From JAWKWA01 sp041397765 (GTDB lineage Bacteria > Pseudomonadota > Alphaproteobacteria > Rhizobiales > Hyphomicrobiaceae): a stretch of DNA of 64,000 nt. Position numbers and translations under genes: made by a program. Every line of letters begins with the position of its first letter. Within the stretch, counting starts at the first letter, position 1. The notes beneath the pieces are model-generated. The model was not told the origin of the DNA and searched no databases. It saw only the letters and a program-made list of their open reading frames with translations. This document shows, one piece after another, positions 8,292 to 16,707 of the stretch. The stretch covers positions 7,929 to 71,928 of the forward strand of contig JAWKWA010000022.1 of the NCBI GenBank assembly GCA_041397765.1, written 5' to 3'.

Positions 8292-10223
8292 CTATTGCCC
8301 GGCCGCCCCTTCGAGCAAGTCCGGCAACGGGCTCGTCTGCGACGACCAGGAGGAGGTGGCCGCCTCCTTGCTCTTCTCCGTGGCATCGCCCCTGGGCGCC
8401 TTGCCGCCCTTGGCCCGCGCCGCCGCACGCTCGCGGTCCTCCTGGGTGATCAGCATGCGGATCCGGCCGCCCGTCTGGCTGCCGGTGACGCCACTCGCGG
8501 TCACGCCGGGTCCTGCCTCGAAATGGCTCTGCCCAGTCGCGAGGTCGACGACGAGCTTGTCGCCCTTGATCACGTTGTCCCCCTCGGTCACGACGACATT
8601 GCCGCCGATCGTCACGGTATCGCCGACGGCGTCGTAGATCAGCCAGTCGCTCGTCGAGATGCGGTCGCCGGGAGCCGTCACCACCACCTTGCCGCGCGCA
8701 TCGAGACGGCTGACATCGCTGCCGGGGCCACCCGACTTGCCGCCACCAGCAAAGCGGATCTCCATCTCCGACGCCCTGATCTGCTGATCGCCGCGCACCG
8801 CCAGAACGCTGCCGCGGAAGATGGCGATGCCCTTGTCGTCGTGCACGTCGAGGCTGTCCGCCTCGATATCCGTGGCAGCATCGCTGTCGGCGGAAAATCC
8901 GGTAAAGCCCTGGGCGAGCGGATCGGCCGCCAAGGCCTTCTTCGCCTTCTTCGCCTTCCGTCCCTTGCCTCCGGCCTTGGCCGTCTCGGCGGCGGCCGGA
9001 TCGAAGCGGCCACGCACCCGCCCACCGGGAGGGAATCGCGTCAGCCGTTTCTTCAGATCGACCTCGAGACGCTGGCCGGTCAGCGTGTTGCCGGCATCGG
9101 TCAGCACCACCTCGCCGCCGAGCGTGATCTGGTCGCCGGCCCGGTCGAAGATGCTCCAGGCCGCCGTCGCCCTGCGCCCGTCGGTGGTGACGATGACGAC
9201 GTCGTCGCGCGCCTCGATACGGCTGACCCGGGTGCCGGCGCCCTCATCCTCCGCCTTTTCGGCCTCGCCGGTGCCGGTGCCGATCCCGGCCGCCGCTCCC
9301 TCGTAGGCGACCTCCATGGTCTGCGAGGTCATGGTCGCCTCGCCCTGCACCGCCCTGACCGAGCCGGTGAAGAGGGCCTTCTTGTCCTCATCCTTCACCT
9401 CGAGACGGTCGGCAGTGACGTCGATCGGCGCGTCGGACTGGCCGATCGAGGCGAGGCCGCCGCCTGCGGCCACCTTGCCCGCAGCGGCTTTCGTCGCGGG
9501 CGCGGCTGCTCCCTCCACGTCCTGCCCCGCCTCGCCCTTGCCCGGCGGCGGCACCAGATGGGCAACCACGTCGCCGATGAACAGCACCCGCCGCTCGTCG
9601 GAGAAGAGCTGCATCTTCTTCGATCGGACGGTGCCCTGCGGGCTCTCGACCTTGACCGGCTGATCGCTGACGATGCGCTTCTGCTTGAGGCTCACCTCGG
9701 CGACCTGAAGGCGCGCCCGCATGCCGTCGCTGGTGACGATGTCGATGCCGCCGGCGAGCCGCAGCCTGTCCTGCTTGGAGAAGTAGAGGCCGGATTTTCC
9801 CGTGAGATCGGCGGTCCGGCCGTCTGCCTCGGTGAGGCGGGCGGTGATGCTCTCGAGGCGCACCTGGTCGCCCTTCTTCAGGTCCTGCATGGCACTCGCG
9901 GCGCGCACCACATAGCGGCCGTTGTCGCTGGTGAACCCTTCGTATTTGGGATTGATCATGCGCAGGTTCTCGGTCGAGACGTCCACCCGCTCGACGCTCA
10001 CCTCGCCCTTGCCGACCTCGACCTCGATGCCGCTCGGCAGGAAATAGAGCCCGAAAGCCGCAACCGCCCCGAGCGGAAAGGCGATCCTGAGAACGCGCAC
10101 CAGGACGCTATGGATTCGCGCCCGGCGAAAGGCGCGGCCCCGGTCGGCGGCAGACGGCGCGCTGCGACCGCCTGAGCGCGGCGAATGCGCCGGCCGTCCG
10201 CCGGCAGTCGCGCTCATGGTCAT
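8292..10223 (-). CDS. Fused LptC-LptA-LptA periplasmic LPS-bridge protein
   Basis: This single 643-residue frame joins parts normally made as separate LptC and LptA proteins. After a basic cytoplasmic tail comes one membrane segment (about 46-63, FPLGAVAAFGLYFLPSG). An LptC-like domain runs to about residue 230. Two OstA/LptA-type beta-jellyroll domains follow, one from about 265 (DVTADRLEVKDEDKKALFTG) and one from about 440 (DIEADSLDVHDDKGIAIFRG), separated by Ala/Lys-rich linkers. The tail is Ser/Lys-rich. It should carry LPS from LptB2FG to LptD. The ATG at 10223 has AGGA five bases upstream; ATGs at 10244 and 10217 are alternatives. lptB lies 214 bp downstream. I give no symbol because it combines lptC and lptA. 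Confidence 0.85.
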   Translation of the reverse strand: MTMSATAGGRPAHSPRSGGRSAPSAADRGRAFRRARIHSVLVRVLRIAFPLGAVAAFGLYFLPSGIEVEVGKGEVSVERVDVSTENLRMINPKYEGFTSDNGRYVVRAASAMQDLKKGDQVRLESITARLTEADGRTADLTGKSGLYFSKQDRLRLAGGIDIVTSDGMRARLQVAEVSLKQKRIVSDQPVKVESPQGTVRSKKMQLFSDERRVLFIGDVVAHLVPPPGKGEAGQDVEGAAAPATKAAAGKVAAGGGLASIGQSDAPIDVTADRLEVKDEDKKALFTGSVRAVQGEATMTSQTMEVAYEGAAAGIGTGTGEAEKAEDEGAGTRVSRIEARDDVVIVTTDGRRATAAWSIFDRAGDQITLGGEVVLTDAGNTLTGQRLEVDLKKRLTRFPPGGRVRGRFDPAAAETAKAGGKGRKAKKAKKALAADPLAQGFTGFSADSDAATDIEADSLDVHDDKGIAIFRGSVLAVRGDQQIRASEMEIRFAGGGKSGGPGSDVSRLDARGKVVVTAPGDRISTSDWLIYDAVGDTVTIGGNVVVTEGDNVIKGDKLVVDLATGQSHFEAGPGVTASGVTGSQTGGRIRMLITQEDRERAAARAKGGKAPRGDATEKSKEAATSSWSSQTSPLPDLLEGAAGQ

Positions 10224-10445
10224 CGCCGTCCTGACCCCGTCCATAGAGATGCTGCGCCCCGGCCCGGCAGCACCGCAAGCGCCGCCCGTCCGCCATCGCC
10301 GGTCGCAGACCGGCCGAGTCGGACATCACCTAGCCCGACATCATGGTCAGATTTGGCCTCGCCGCAACCGCGCCGGCGGGCATCGCCGCCCATGCGCTCT
10401 TTCGGCCACGGTCAGGTCTCTTGCTCGCCGCGGATGGCCGGCCGG

Positions 10446-11057
10446 TCAGTGCGCGAGGATGTCGATGTCCGGCCAGCCCGCCAGATCGAGCTCGGCGCGG
10501 GTCGGCAGGAAGCGGAAGCAGGCCTCGGCCAGATGCGTCCGGCCCTCGCGCGCCAGCATGAGGTCGAGCCGCTCCTTCAGCCGGTGCAGATGGAGCACGT
10601 CCGAGGCCGCATAGGCCATCTGCTGCTCGCCGAGGTCCGGCCGCCCCCAGTCGGAGCTCTGCTGCTCCTTGGAGATCTCGACACCGATGAGCTCGGCGCA
10701 GAGATCCTTCAGACCATGCCGGTCGGTATAGGTGCGGGCGAGCTTGGAGGCGATCTTGGTGCAATAGACCGGCTTCGCCATCACCCCCAGATGGTGGTGC
10801 AGGGCGGCCAGATCGAAACGGGCGAAGTGGAAGATCTTGAGGACGCTCTCGTCCGCCAGCAGCGCCTGGAGGCGCGGGGCCTTCGGCTCGCCCGGTCCGA
10901 TCTGGACGAGATGGGCCTCGCCGTCGCCGCCCGAGAGCTGGACGAGACAGAGCCGGTCCCGATGGGGATTGAGCCCCATGGTCTCGGTGTCGATGGCGAC
11001 CGAGCCCTTGAATGCGACCCCTTTGCCGAGATCGCCCTTGTGGAGTGTGATGGCCAT
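10446..11057 (-). CDS. nrnC: Nano-RNase C, RNase D-like 3'-5' exonuclease
   Basis: It degrades 2-5 nt RNA fragments to mononucleotides, replacing oligoribonuclease in alphaproteobacteria. The 203-residue single-domain DEDDy nuclease shows all catalytic residues: D23 and E25 in AIDTETMGL, D82 in FHFARFDLAAL, and Y149/D153 in MAYAASDVLHL. The length matches NrnC and excludes full RNase D, which has an added HRDC domain. The ATG at 11057 gives MAITLHKGDL, typical of the family. It stands alone between the lpt genes and tRNA-Leu. Confidence 0.88.
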   Translation of the reverse strand: MAITLHKGDLGKGVAFKGSVAIDTETMGLNPHRDRLCLVQLSGGDGEAHLVQIGPGEPKAPRLQALLADESVLKIFHFARFDLAALHHHLGVMAKPVYCTKIASKLARTYTDRHGLKDLCAELIGVEISKEQQSSDWGRPDLGEQQMAYAASDVLHLHRLKERLDLMLAREGRTHLAEACFRFLPTRAELDLAGWPDIDILAH

Positions 11058-11108
11058 GACTCGCCCGGCGCGTGAGTGGATGGAACGGCGCCCGACTTCG
11101 CTTCAAGC

Positions 11109-11197
11109 GGACTTGGCTTAAAGGGACTTGGCTCGAAGGGACGTGCTCAAAGGAACGTGGCTCTAAGGGACGTGGCTCAAGAAGACGTCGCTCGAGC
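11109..11197. repeat. Six degenerate tandem 15-bp repeats
   Basis: About six head-to-tail copies of GGACKTGGCTCNAAG (one is 14 bp) fill the gap between nrnC and tRNA-Leu. Units start at about 11109, 11124, 11139, 11153, 11168 and 11183. The array is not in a coding frame I can support. Confidence 0.8.
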
Positions 11198-11300
11198 AGA
11201 TCTGGCGTTCATCCGCTCGTGCCTGCCCGAGGCCACAATTCGAGGGGCCGCGCCCCGGCTGTCAGCCGATGGTCCGGTCGAGCGCTCCCAACCGATGATC

Positions 11301-11385
<85 letters not shown>

Positions 11386-11395
11386 ATCGGCGCAT

Positions 11396-11424
11396 GACCT
11401 AGTGCGGCATTCCTGCTTTGTCAA
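11396..11424 (-). promoter_or_regulatory. Sigma-70-type promoter of tRNA-Leu
   Basis: On the minus strand TTGACA (11419-11424) and TAGGTC (11396-11401) are separated by 17 bp. The tRNA 5' end lies 10 bp downstream of the -10 box. Spacing and location support a strong housekeeping promoter. Confidence 0.65.
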
Positions 11425-11597
11425 TCGCCGCGGTCCCGTCTTGAGAGGCCGCATGACGGCGTGTATTCCTCGCAACCGTCGAGAGCGTGCCGCGACGGCC
11501 CGAGCGGATGCCGTCGCCCGCTGCCCAGAACCCCGCCTCTTGGACCCGGGCACCGCCAGGCCCCGGTGTCCATCTCCACGCGAAGGAGCGTTCCACC

Positions 11598-12578
11598 ATG
11601 GCCAGCCGACCTGGAGAGGCACGTCTCGTCACCGTGTTCGGCGGATCGGGATTTCTCGGGCGCCATGTCGTCAGGGCGCTGGCCCGCCGCGGCTACCGCA
11701 TCCGCGCCGCCGAGCGCCGGCCGGATCTCGCCGGACATCTGCAGCCCATGGGCGGGGTCGGGCAGATCCAGGCCGTGCAGGCCAATCTGCGCAACCTCGA
11801 GTCGATCAGGCGCGCCGTCGCAGGGGCGGACGCGGTCGTCAATCTCGTCGGCATCCTCGCCGAGACGGGCCGCCAGCGCTTCGACAACATCCATGTCGAG
11901 GGGGCGCGGCGCGTCGCCCGGGCCGGACGGGAGGCGGGCATCGCCAGCCTCGTCCATGTCTCGGCGATCGGCGCCGATGCCAGATCCAACGCCCGCTATG
12001 CCCGCTCCAAGGCGAACGGCGAGAAGGCCGTTCTCGAGGAGCTGCCGGGCGCCGTGATCATGCGGCCCTCGCTCGTGTTCGGGCCCGAGGACCAGTTGTT
12101 CAACCGCTTCGCCGGCCTTGCCGCCATGTCGCCGGTGATGCCGGTGATCGGCGGCCGCAGCCGCTTCCAGCCGGTCTATGCGGGCGATGTCGCCGAGGCC
12201 ATCGCCAATGCCCTCGACGGCCGGGCACGTCCAGGCACCGTCTACGAGCTCGGTGGGCCCGAGGTCGTGACGATGCGTCAGATCATCGAGCGGACGCTCG
12301 CCTATACCGGCCGCAAGCGCCGTCTGGCGCCCGTGCCGTTCTGGTTCGCCAAGCTGAAAGCGATCGGCTTCAAGATGCTGCCGTCCTCGCTTCGACCCTT
12401 CACGCTCGACCAGATGCGCATGCTGCAGAAGGACAATCTGGTCGGCGAGGCCGCCACCGCCGAGGCGCGCAGCCTCGCCGGCCTCGGCGTGACCGCACCG
12501 GTCTCGATGGAGATGGTGGTGCCCGACTATCTCGTCCGCTTCCGCGATCACGGCCAGTACGCGACCTATCGCGGCTGA
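11598..12578 (+). CDS. NDUFA9-like NAD-dependent epimerase/dehydratase family protein
   Basis: This 326-residue extended-SDR protein has an N-terminal NAD(P)-binding motif VFGGSGFLGRHVV (about 13-25), then VNLVGIL and the VHVSAIGADARS region. The SNARYARSKANGEKAV segment contains the YxxxK-like pair. It closely resembles the NDUFA9 accessory subunit of alphaproteobacterial and mitochondrial complex I, whose role is structural and NADPH-binding rather than catalytic. The ATG at 11598 has GAAGGAG nine bases upstream. It stands alone; a palindromic repeat follows the stop within 11 bp. Confidence 0.85.
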   Translation: MASRPGEARLVTVFGGSGFLGRHVVRALARRGYRIRAAERRPDLAGHLQPMGGVGQIQAVQANLRNLESIRRAVAGADAVVNLVGILAETGRQRFDNIHVEGARRVARAGREAGIASLVHVSAIGADARSNARYARSKANGEKAVLEELPGAVIMRPSLVFGPEDQLFNRFAGLAAMSPVMPVIGGRSRFQPVYAGDVAEAIANALDGRARPGTVYELGGPEVVTMRQIIERTLAYTGRKRRLAPVPFWFAKLKAIGFKMLPSSLRPFTLDQMRMLQKDNLVGEAATAEARSLAGLGVTAPVSMEMVVPDYLVRFRDHGQYATYRG

Positions 12579-12588
12579 CGAGTGGTCC

Positions 12589-12660
12589 ATGGAGCTTTGG
12601 AATTCAACATTTGAGAACGAGCTGGCCGCACCCGGGACTGAAATGTCGAATTCGCTCCAT
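12589..12660. repeat. Palindromic repeat, family A, solo copy
   Basis: This 72-bp imperfect palindrome runs from ATGGAGC to GCTCCAT, with internal paired blocks GAATTC and ACATTT/AAATGT. It is nearly identical, in inverted orientation, to 32150-32222, and related to copies at 26344 and 63797. It can fold into a long hairpin just after the epimerase gene, where it could end transcription. Confidence 0.85.
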
Positions 12661-12794
12661 TAGGAGCCTGCCTCGATCGCCGGCCGGCAATGGCGTCACC
12701 GGGGGCGCTCGGCCTTGCCCGTGACCGGCAGTCTGCCGATGATGGGGCGTGCGCGCTGCCGCGCCCCGGCGGCACCATCGTTCGGAGACCCGTC

Positions 12795-13622
12795 ATGGCA
12801 TCGCTCGCCGGCCGCTCGGCCATCGTCACCGGAGGTCTCACCGGCCAGGGCCGCGCCATCGCGCTCGCCCTTGCCCGCGAGGGCGCGCATGTCGCGGCGG
12901 GATCGTTCATCGGCGAGGCGGCCGGACGCGCCGGCGACGCAGCCGCCTATCCCGAGGCCGAAGCCGCCGACAGCCTCCGACGGGAAATCGCCGCCCTCGG
13001 CGCCAGGGTCCATGCCGGCCATCTCGACGTCCGCAGCAGCGAGGCGATCGCGGCCTTCCTCGCCGCTGCCGAGGCGACGAGCGGCCCGGCCGACATCCTC
13101 GTCAATGCCGCCGGCACCACCGCCGAGCACCCGGTCGCCGGTCATCCCGACGCGCTCTGGGAGAAGATCCTCGACACCAATCTCTCGGGCGCCTTCCGCA
13201 TGATCCGCGCCGTGCTGCCGGGCATGATGGCGCGGGGCTGGGGACGCATCGTCAATATCGGCTCGACGGCCGCGACCGTCGGCTGGAAGGACAATCCGGC
13301 CTATTGCGCCTCGAAATCCGGCCTGCTCGGCCTGACGCGCTGCGTCGCGCTCGAGGGGGCCCCGCACGGCGTCACCTGCGTGATGATCAGCCCGACCTGG
13401 GTCGAAACCGAGCTGATGCGCCGCGACCTCGCCCAGCTCGTCGCCCGCGAAGGCCGGGGCCGCACGCTCGAGGACGCCATGGCCGAGGTCGCCGCCACCA
13501 ATCCGCAGGGTCGTATCGTGCAGCCGTCAGAAATCGCCAGCCTCGCCGCCTTCCTTTGTCGCGACGAGGCGAAAGGCATCACCATGGAGAACATCCAGGT
13601 ATCAGCCGGCGCGCTGTGGTAG
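12795..13622 (+). CDS. SDR family NAD(P)-dependent oxidoreductase
   Basis: A classical 275-residue short-chain dehydrogenase with cofactor motif TGGLTGQGR (12-20), structural motif VNAAG (103-107), N129, and catalytic S157 (NIGS), Y170 and K174 (PAYCASKSG). The C-terminus resembles 3-hydroxybutyrate or glucose/sugar dehydrogenase-type SDRs, but the substrate cannot be read from sequence. The ATG at 12795 gives MASLAGRSAIVTGG, the usual start. The next membrane gene begins 67 bp downstream on the same strand. Confidence 0.9.
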   Translation: MASLAGRSAIVTGGLTGQGRAIALALAREGAHVAAGSFIGEAAGRAGDAAAYPEAEAADSLRREIAALGARVHAGHLDVRSSEAIAAFLAAAEATSGPADILVNAAGTTAEHPVAGHPDALWEKILDTNLSGAFRMIRAVLPGMMARGWGRIVNIGSTAATVGWKDNPAYCASKSGLLGLTRCVALEGAPHGVTCVMISPTWVETELMRRDLAQLVAREGRGRTLEDAMAEVAATNPQGRIVQPSEIASLAAFLCRDEAKGITMENIQVSAGALW

Positions 13623-13689
13623 GAAAGCGGAAGGCGACGGCTCCATGGCTCCGGCATCGTCCAGGGCGCGATCGGGGATGGGGAATGCG

Positions 13690-14085
13690 ATGCTCGGCGT
13701 GATCTCGTGGCGCAACGCGGGTCTCGGGGTGCTGTCCTGGCTGCTGCCCTTCGCTGCCTCGGTGCCGTTCTTCGACAGCTCCGGCACGCTGCTCGTCGCC
13801 CAGCCGCTCTTCAAGTCGCTGATGGTGGTGATCGGCGGCGGCATCGGCGTCGCCCTGTTGGTCGTCGCCTTCCGGCGCCTCGTGCCGGGCGTGGCTTCCG
13901 GCCTCGGGATCGGGCTCTTCTGGCTCGCCCTCAACCTCGCCCTCGATCTCGCCGTGCTGGTGCCGATGAACGGCATGACGGTGCCGGCCTATCTCGCCGA
14001 CATCGGATTGCGCTATCTTCTCCTGCCGATCGTCGCGACGGGCATGGGGCTGGTCGCCGGACGCGGGGGCTCGCGACAGGCCTGA
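13690..14085 (+). CDS. Small inner-membrane protein, unknown function
   Basis: A 131-residue hydrophobic protein with about four membrane segments (around 10-28, 42-62, 70-95 and 105-125). I do not recognise a named family. I prefer the ATG at 13690 (MLGVISWRN), with GGGGA six bases upstream; ATGs at 13645 and 13678 are in frame. It follows the SDR gene closely and may be co-transcribed with it. Confidence 0.7.
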   Translation: MLGVISWRNAGLGVLSWLLPFAASVPFFDSSGTLLVAQPLFKSLMVVIGGGIGVALLVVAFRRLVPGVASGLGIGLFWLALNLALDLAVLVPMNGMTVPAYLADIGLRYLLLPIVATGMGLVAGRGGSRQA

Positions 14086-14127
14086 GGGAGTGGCGCCCGC
14101 CGGCGCAACCGACCGATGGAGACAGCC

Positions 14128-14406
14128 ATGGCCAAGCCGATACGATGCCCACAGGCGAGACTTGTCCTGGCGGCCGGCCTCGTGCTCGGCAGCGGCCTTG
14201 CCGCGCCGGCCCTCGCCATCAATTGGGAGGGTCATGACGAGTGGTTCCACGACGCGGCGCCGTTCAAATCGCTCACCGATCTGGTCGCCCCGCTGCCGCC
14301 GAAGCGTCTGCCACCATGCGAGGAGCGCCGCAAGGCGGCCGCCGCCAACCCCTACGAGCAGATCGCCCTGCCGGGCGTCAATTGCACCGATCCGCCAGAG
14401 AACTGA
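14128..14406 (+). CDS. Small secreted protein, unknown function
   Basis: A 92-residue protein with a clear Sec signal peptide (LVLAAGLVLGSGLAAPALA, cut near residue 30). The mature part is about 60 residues with two cysteines (in LPPCEERR and GVNCTDPPEN) that could form a disulphide. GGAGA lies six bases before the ATG at 14128; an ATG at 14116 is also in frame. No known domain is recognised. Confidence 0.7.
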   Translation: MAKPIRCPQARLVLAAGLVLGSGLAAPALAINWEGHDEWFHDAAPFKSLTDLVAPLPPKRLPPCEERRKAAAANPYEQIALPGVNCTDPPEN

Positions 14407-14452
14407 GGGCGTCCCGGCCGCAGATGGGCTCCGCACTCTGCGCCGCCTGGCA

Positions 14453-14481
14453 TTGTGACACGGGGCGGGCTGGCGTATTGA
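14453..14481 (+). promoter_or_regulatory. Possible sigma-70 promoter upstream of prfC
   Basis: TTGTGA (14453-14458) and TATTGA (14476-14481) are separated by 17 bp. The site would give a leader of more than 200 nt that includes the direct repeats below. Evidence is motif match only. Confidence 0.35.
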
Positions 14482-14515
14482 GGCGTCCAACATCCGGGAA
14501 CAGATCGGCCCAGAG

Positions 14516-14646
14516 AGCCTGATCGATCGAGATGCGAGCATGCGTGCGAGCATCGAGGGCGTGAAACAGTCTCTGAAGACAAATAGCCTGATCGGCCGAG
14601 ATGCACGTGCGTCAGTAAGCATCTAGGCCGTGAAGCAGATTTGAGA
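14516..14646. repeat. Two imperfect direct repeats of about 62 bp
   Basis: The stretch AGCCTGATCGATCGAGATGC..., 14516-14577, is repeated imperfectly at 14585-14646 (AGCCTGATCGGCCGAGATGC...). Both end in GTGAA(A/G)CAG and a TTGA/CTGA run. They fill the gap between the secreted protein gene and prfC. Confidence 0.75.
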
Positions 14647-14700
14647 AACAACCAGATGGTGCATGCCCGAGACGCGCATGCGCCATTGGCCGGAAAGACC

Positions 14701-16335
14701 ATGAACGACGAGACACCGACGACGCTGCCGGGCGCTCAGGACGCCCGGGCGCGGGCCCGCATGAAGGCCGAGATCGAGCGGCGACGCACCTTCGCCATCA
14801 TCTCGCATCCGGACGCCGGCAAGACGACGCTGACCGAGAAGCTGCTGCTGTTCGGCGGCGCCATCCAGCTCGCCGGCCAGGTGAAGGCCAAGAAGGACAA
14901 GCGCTCGACGCGATCCGACTGGATGGCGATCGAGAAGGCGCGCGGCATCTCGGTCGCAACCGCCGTCATGACCTTCGAGTATGGCGGCGCCGTCTTCAAC
15001 CTGCTCGACACGCCGGGCCACGAGGACTTCTCCGACGACACCTATCGCACGCTGACCGCGGTCGATTCCGCCATCATGGTGATCGACGGGGCGCGCGGCA
15101 TCGAGGCGCGCACCCGCAAGCTGTTCGAGATCTGCCGCCTGCGCGACATTCCGATCGTGACCTTCATCAACAAGATGGACCGCGAGAGCCGCGAGCCGCT
15201 CGAATTGCTCGACGAGATCGAGAGCGTGCTCGCCCTCGAAACGGCGCCCATGGTCTGGCCGATCGGCCTCGGCCGCGCCTTCCGCGGCACCTATGATCTC
15301 GTCGAGCCGCGCATCCGCCAGCTCGACCTCTCCGACGAGGGAACGCCGGTCTCGGGCCCCGATGATCCCCGGGTTGCCGCCCTCATGGACGAGGACCTGC
15401 GCGCACATTGGCTGGAGGAGATGGCGCTCGTCGCGGGCGCCTGCCACACGCTCGATGTCGAGGCGTTCCGCCATGGCAGCCAGACGCCGGTCTATTTCGG
15501 CAGCGCGCTCAGGAATTTCGGCGTCAAGGACCTGCTCGATTCGCTGATCGCCAACGCCCCGCCGCCGCGCGGACGGCGCGCCGCCACGCGCATGGTCGAG
15601 GCCGACGAGCCGCAGATGACCGGCCTCGTCTTCAAGATCCAGGCGAACATGGATCCGAACCATCGCGACCGCATCGCCTTCATGCGTGTCTGCTCGGGCA
15701 AGCTCACGCGCGGCATGCGCGTGCGCGTCACCCGCTCGGGCCAGACCATCGCGCTGCAGGCGCCGCAGTTCTTCTTCGCCCAGGATCGCAGCCTCGCCGA
15801 GGAAGCCTTCGCCGGCGATATCGTCGGCATCCCCAACAAGGGCACGCTTCGCATCGGCGACACGCTGACCGAGGGCGAGGCGCTCGACTTCACCGGCATT
15901 CCGAGCTTCGCGCCGGAAAATCTGAGGCGCATCCGCCTCGCCGACGCCATCCGCGCGCGGAAGCTGAAGGAGGCGCTCGAGGAATTGTCGGAGGAGGGCG
16001 TCGTCCAGCTCTTCTTCCCGGTCGACGGCACGCCGCCGCTGGTCGGCGTCATCGGTGCGCTGCAGCTCGACGTGCTCGCCGACCGCCTGACGCACGAATA
16101 CGGTCTCTCGATCGCCTATGAGAGCGCCTCGGTCAGCGGCGTGCGCTGGCTGACCGCGACCGACCCCGCCCTCATCAAGAAGTTCATCGAGAAGAACCGC
16201 TCGGCGGTCGCACTCGATGCCGCGGGCGATCCGGTCTATCTCGCCTCGTCCGACTTCAACATGCAGTGGACGGCCGACAAGAACCCCGACATCCGCTTCG
16301 CCGACATCAAGCTGACGGCCGCCAGCGCGGCCTGA
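14701..16335 (+). CDS. prfC: Peptide chain release factor 3
   Basis: This GTPase removes RF1 and RF2 from the ribosome after peptide release. The 544-residue product has G1 SHPDAGKTTLTEK, the switch region ARGISVATAVMTFEY, G3 DTPGHEDFSDDTYR and G4 NKMD, followed by EF-G-like domains II and III. FSDDTYRTL is diagnostic of RF3 rather than EF-G. GGAAAG lies just before the ATG at 14701; an upstream in-frame ATG at 14656 is less likely. Confidence 0.97.
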   Translation: MNDETPTTLPGAQDARARARMKAEIERRRTFAIISHPDAGKTTLTEKLLLFGGAIQLAGQVKAKKDKRSTRSDWMAIEKARGISVATAVMTFEYGGAVFNLLDTPGHEDFSDDTYRTLTAVDSAIMVIDGARGIEARTRKLFEICRLRDIPIVTFINKMDRESREPLELLDEIESVLALETAPMVWPIGLGRAFRGTYDLVEPRIRQLDLSDEGTPVSGPDDPRVAALMDEDLRAHWLEEMALVAGACHTLDVEAFRHGSQTPVYFGSALRNFGVKDLLDSLIANAPPPRGRRAATRMVEADEPQMTGLVFKIQANMDPNHRDRIAFMRVCSGKLTRGMRVRVTRSGQTIALQAPQFFFAQDRSLAEEAFAGDIVGIPNKGTLRIGDTLTEGEALDFTGIPSFAPENLRRIRLADAIRARKLKEALEELSEEGVVQLFFPVDGTPPLVGVIGALQLDVLADRLTHEYGLSIAYESASVSGVRWLTATDPALIKKFIEKNRSAVALDAAGDPVYLASSDFNMQWTADKNPDIRFADIKLTAASAA

Positions 16336-16404
16336 CATCGGCATCGGAGAGAGAGGCATCGGCGACATCGGCGGCGGATCGGCACACGGCAGCGGCTGCG
16401 GCCG

Positions 16405-16707
16405 TCAGGCCATGACAGCACGCAGCGCCACGGCGGCGGCGACACCGAGGGCGACGGCGGCGAGCAGGGGCAGGCGGAAGGCGGCAAGGAGCGTCAACGC
16501 GGCGGCGATGAGATCGGGCGGCCCGCCCTTCACGATCTCCGGCGCGATCACCGCCGTCAGCACCGCGACCGGCACCGCATCGAGCGCCGCCTTGACGGTT
16601 CGCGAGGGCCGGAGCGCCGCCACCAGCCAGAGGCCGCCGAGCCGGGTTGCATAGGTCGCCACGCCCATGGCGAAGAATGCGAGGAGATTGGCCCATTCAA
16701 GCCTCAT
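16405..16707 (-). CDS. azlD: AzlD family membrane protein of branched-chain amino acid exporter
   Basis: This 100-residue hydrophobic protein has about four membrane segments and the AzlD signature YATRLGGLWLV, followed by VPVAVLTAVIAPEIV. AzlD works with AzlC as a two-component exporter of branched-chain amino acids or analogues such as azaleucine. The ATG at 16707 overlaps the azlC stop by 11 bp, showing translational coupling. Confidence 0.88.
   Translation of the reverse strand: MRLEWANLLAFFAMGVATYATRLGGLWLVAALRPSRTVKAALDAVPVAVLTAVIAPEIVKGGPPDLIAAALTLLAAFRLPLLAAVALGVAAAVALRAVMA

Noticed and set aside
8292..10223. Splitting the LptC-LptA-LptA frame into separate genes
   Set aside because: There is one continuous frame. 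I found no stop codon or clear internal ribosome site at the domain boundaries.
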